Source: Thereva unica (lineage: Eukaryota > Arthropoda > Insecta > Diptera > Therevidae). From it: a stretch of 64,000 bases of DNA. Below are positions 63,660 to 64,000 of this stretch, one piece after another (the first letter of the stretch is position 1; each line of letters begins with the position of its first letter). Location of the stretch: assembly GCA_949987705.1 (NCBI GenBank), contig CATLJY010000192.1:1-64000 (forward strand). Direction: 5' to 3'. Below the pieces are notes generated by a model, which searched no databases, was not told the DNA's origin, and worked only from the letters and a program-made list of their open reading frames with translations. The position numbers were made by a program, and so were the translations under genes.

Positions 63660-64000
63660 GTAATTTCGATGAATTAAGTGAATTTAAGTTAGTTTCGATG
63701 TATTCGATGAATGTAACTTAATTTCGATGAAATAAGTGAATTTAAGTTATTTCCGATGTATTCGATGAATGTAACTTAATTTCGATGAATTAAGTGAATT
63801 TAAGTTATTGTCGATGTATTCGATGAATGTAAATTAATTTCGATGTATTAAGAGAATTTAAGTTATTTTCGGTGTATTCGATGAATGTAACTTAATTACG
63901 ATGAATTAAGTGAATTTAAGTTAGTTTCGATGTATTCGATGAATGTAACTTAATTTCGATGAAATAAGTGAATTTAAGTTATTTCCGATGTATTCGATGA
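63660..64000 (+). repeat. Array continues past the window edge
   Basis: The last bases are ordinary monomers of the GTTAGTTTCG, GAAATAAG/TTCCG and ATTGTCG/TTAAGAGA types. The final monomer is cut by the window end, so no array boundary is seen on this side. Confidence 0.9.

Larger units (their letters stand above)
1..64000 (+). repeat. 58-bp satellite DNA array filling the window
   Basis: The window is a continuous head-to-tail array of a 58-bp monomer, with the register kept from base 1 (monomers start at 1, 59, 117 and so on). The consensus has 19 A, 25 T, 10 G and 4 C. Each monomer begins TTCGATGAATTAAG and ends GTAACTTAAT. No monomer was seen in reverse orientation, and no unrelated sequence interrupts the array. 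In the consensus all three forward frames hit a stop in every monomer (TGA at 6-8, TAA at 11-13, TAA at 55-57), as do all three reverse frames, so no substantial reading frame is possible. Variation is mostly single substitutions shared by distant monomers, the mark of amplification of multi-monomer blocks. No boundary is visible, so the real array is longer. The family was not recognised by name. Confidence 0.98.

Noticed and set aside
1..64000. Protein-coding genes or a repetitive protein
   Set aside because: 58 is not a multiple of three, and the consensus has a stop in every frame of both strands within each monomer. The common variants (GAAATAAG, GAACTAAC, ACATAAT, AAATTAAT) keep the stops.
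1..64000. CRISPR array
   Set aside because: The regular spacing resembles repeats and spacers, but the whole 58 bp is repetitive, with no unique spacers and no cas genes.
1..64000. Telomere or microsatellite repeat
   Set aside because: The period is 58 bp with internal 29-bp structure, and no short G-rich telomere motif is present.
1..64000. Naming the species or a known satellite family
   Set aside because: I do not recognise the monomer; AT richness and CpG retention alone cannot place it.
1..64000. Mitochondrial, plastid or bacterial origin
   Set aside because: A pure 64-kb satellite with nested higher-order repeats and no genes does not fit those genomes.

Overview
The whole 64 kb is one uninterrupted tandem satellite DNA array. 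The basic monomer is 58 bp, about 24% GC (14 of 58 in the consensus), always in the same head-to-tail orientation, and about 1,100 copies fill the window from the first base to the last. I see no gene, RNA gene, transposon, CRISPR array or flanking unique sequence. Every consensus monomer carries stop codons in all three frames of both strands. Arrays of this size and hierarchy are typical of eukaryotic nuclear heterochromatin (centromere, pericentromere, subtelomere, or a sex or B chromosome). Nothing in the sequence identifies the species.

Monomer design: the 58-bp unit is a dimer of two diverged 29-bp halves (22 of 29 positions identical). Each half can be read as three 9-bp pieces related to TTCGATGAA plus two bases. 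Each monomer junction carries an 8-bp perfect inverted repeat with a 6-base loop. The centre of each monomer holds a 17-bp stretch matching 7 of the 9 essential bases of the mammalian CENP-B box. Shortened monomers of 49, 39 and 30 bp arose by deletion between internal short repeats. They now serve as landmarks because they have been copied along with their neighbours.

Large-scale layout: diagnostic monomer variants recur in the same order, so the array is built from nested higher-order repeats. Block alpha (117-1,835) recurs at 13,008-14,726 and 25,820-27,537. Block beta (about 8,510-13,007) recurs at about 21,324-25,819, giving a super-period of about 12.8 kb. The stretch 1,836-8,484 recurs with deletions at 27,538-33,333. 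Between the beta copies, 14,727-21,298 was expanded by nested 3,663-bp and 1,547-bp duplications. From 33.5 to 36.7 kb there is a 1.65-kb tandem pair. From 36.7 to 51.1 kb there are three copies of a 4.7-4.8 kb higher-order unit, the first a mosaic. The right quarter (51-64 kb) has many smaller, apparently young duplications of 868, 213, 116, 1,025, 1,333, 619 and again 868 bp.

Single-base deletions confined to one copy cluster between 25.6 and 40.7 kb, which may reflect local consensus errors in the assembly. All offsets were measured by hand from diagnostic variants. No alignment program was run, and identity values between blocks are not claimed.
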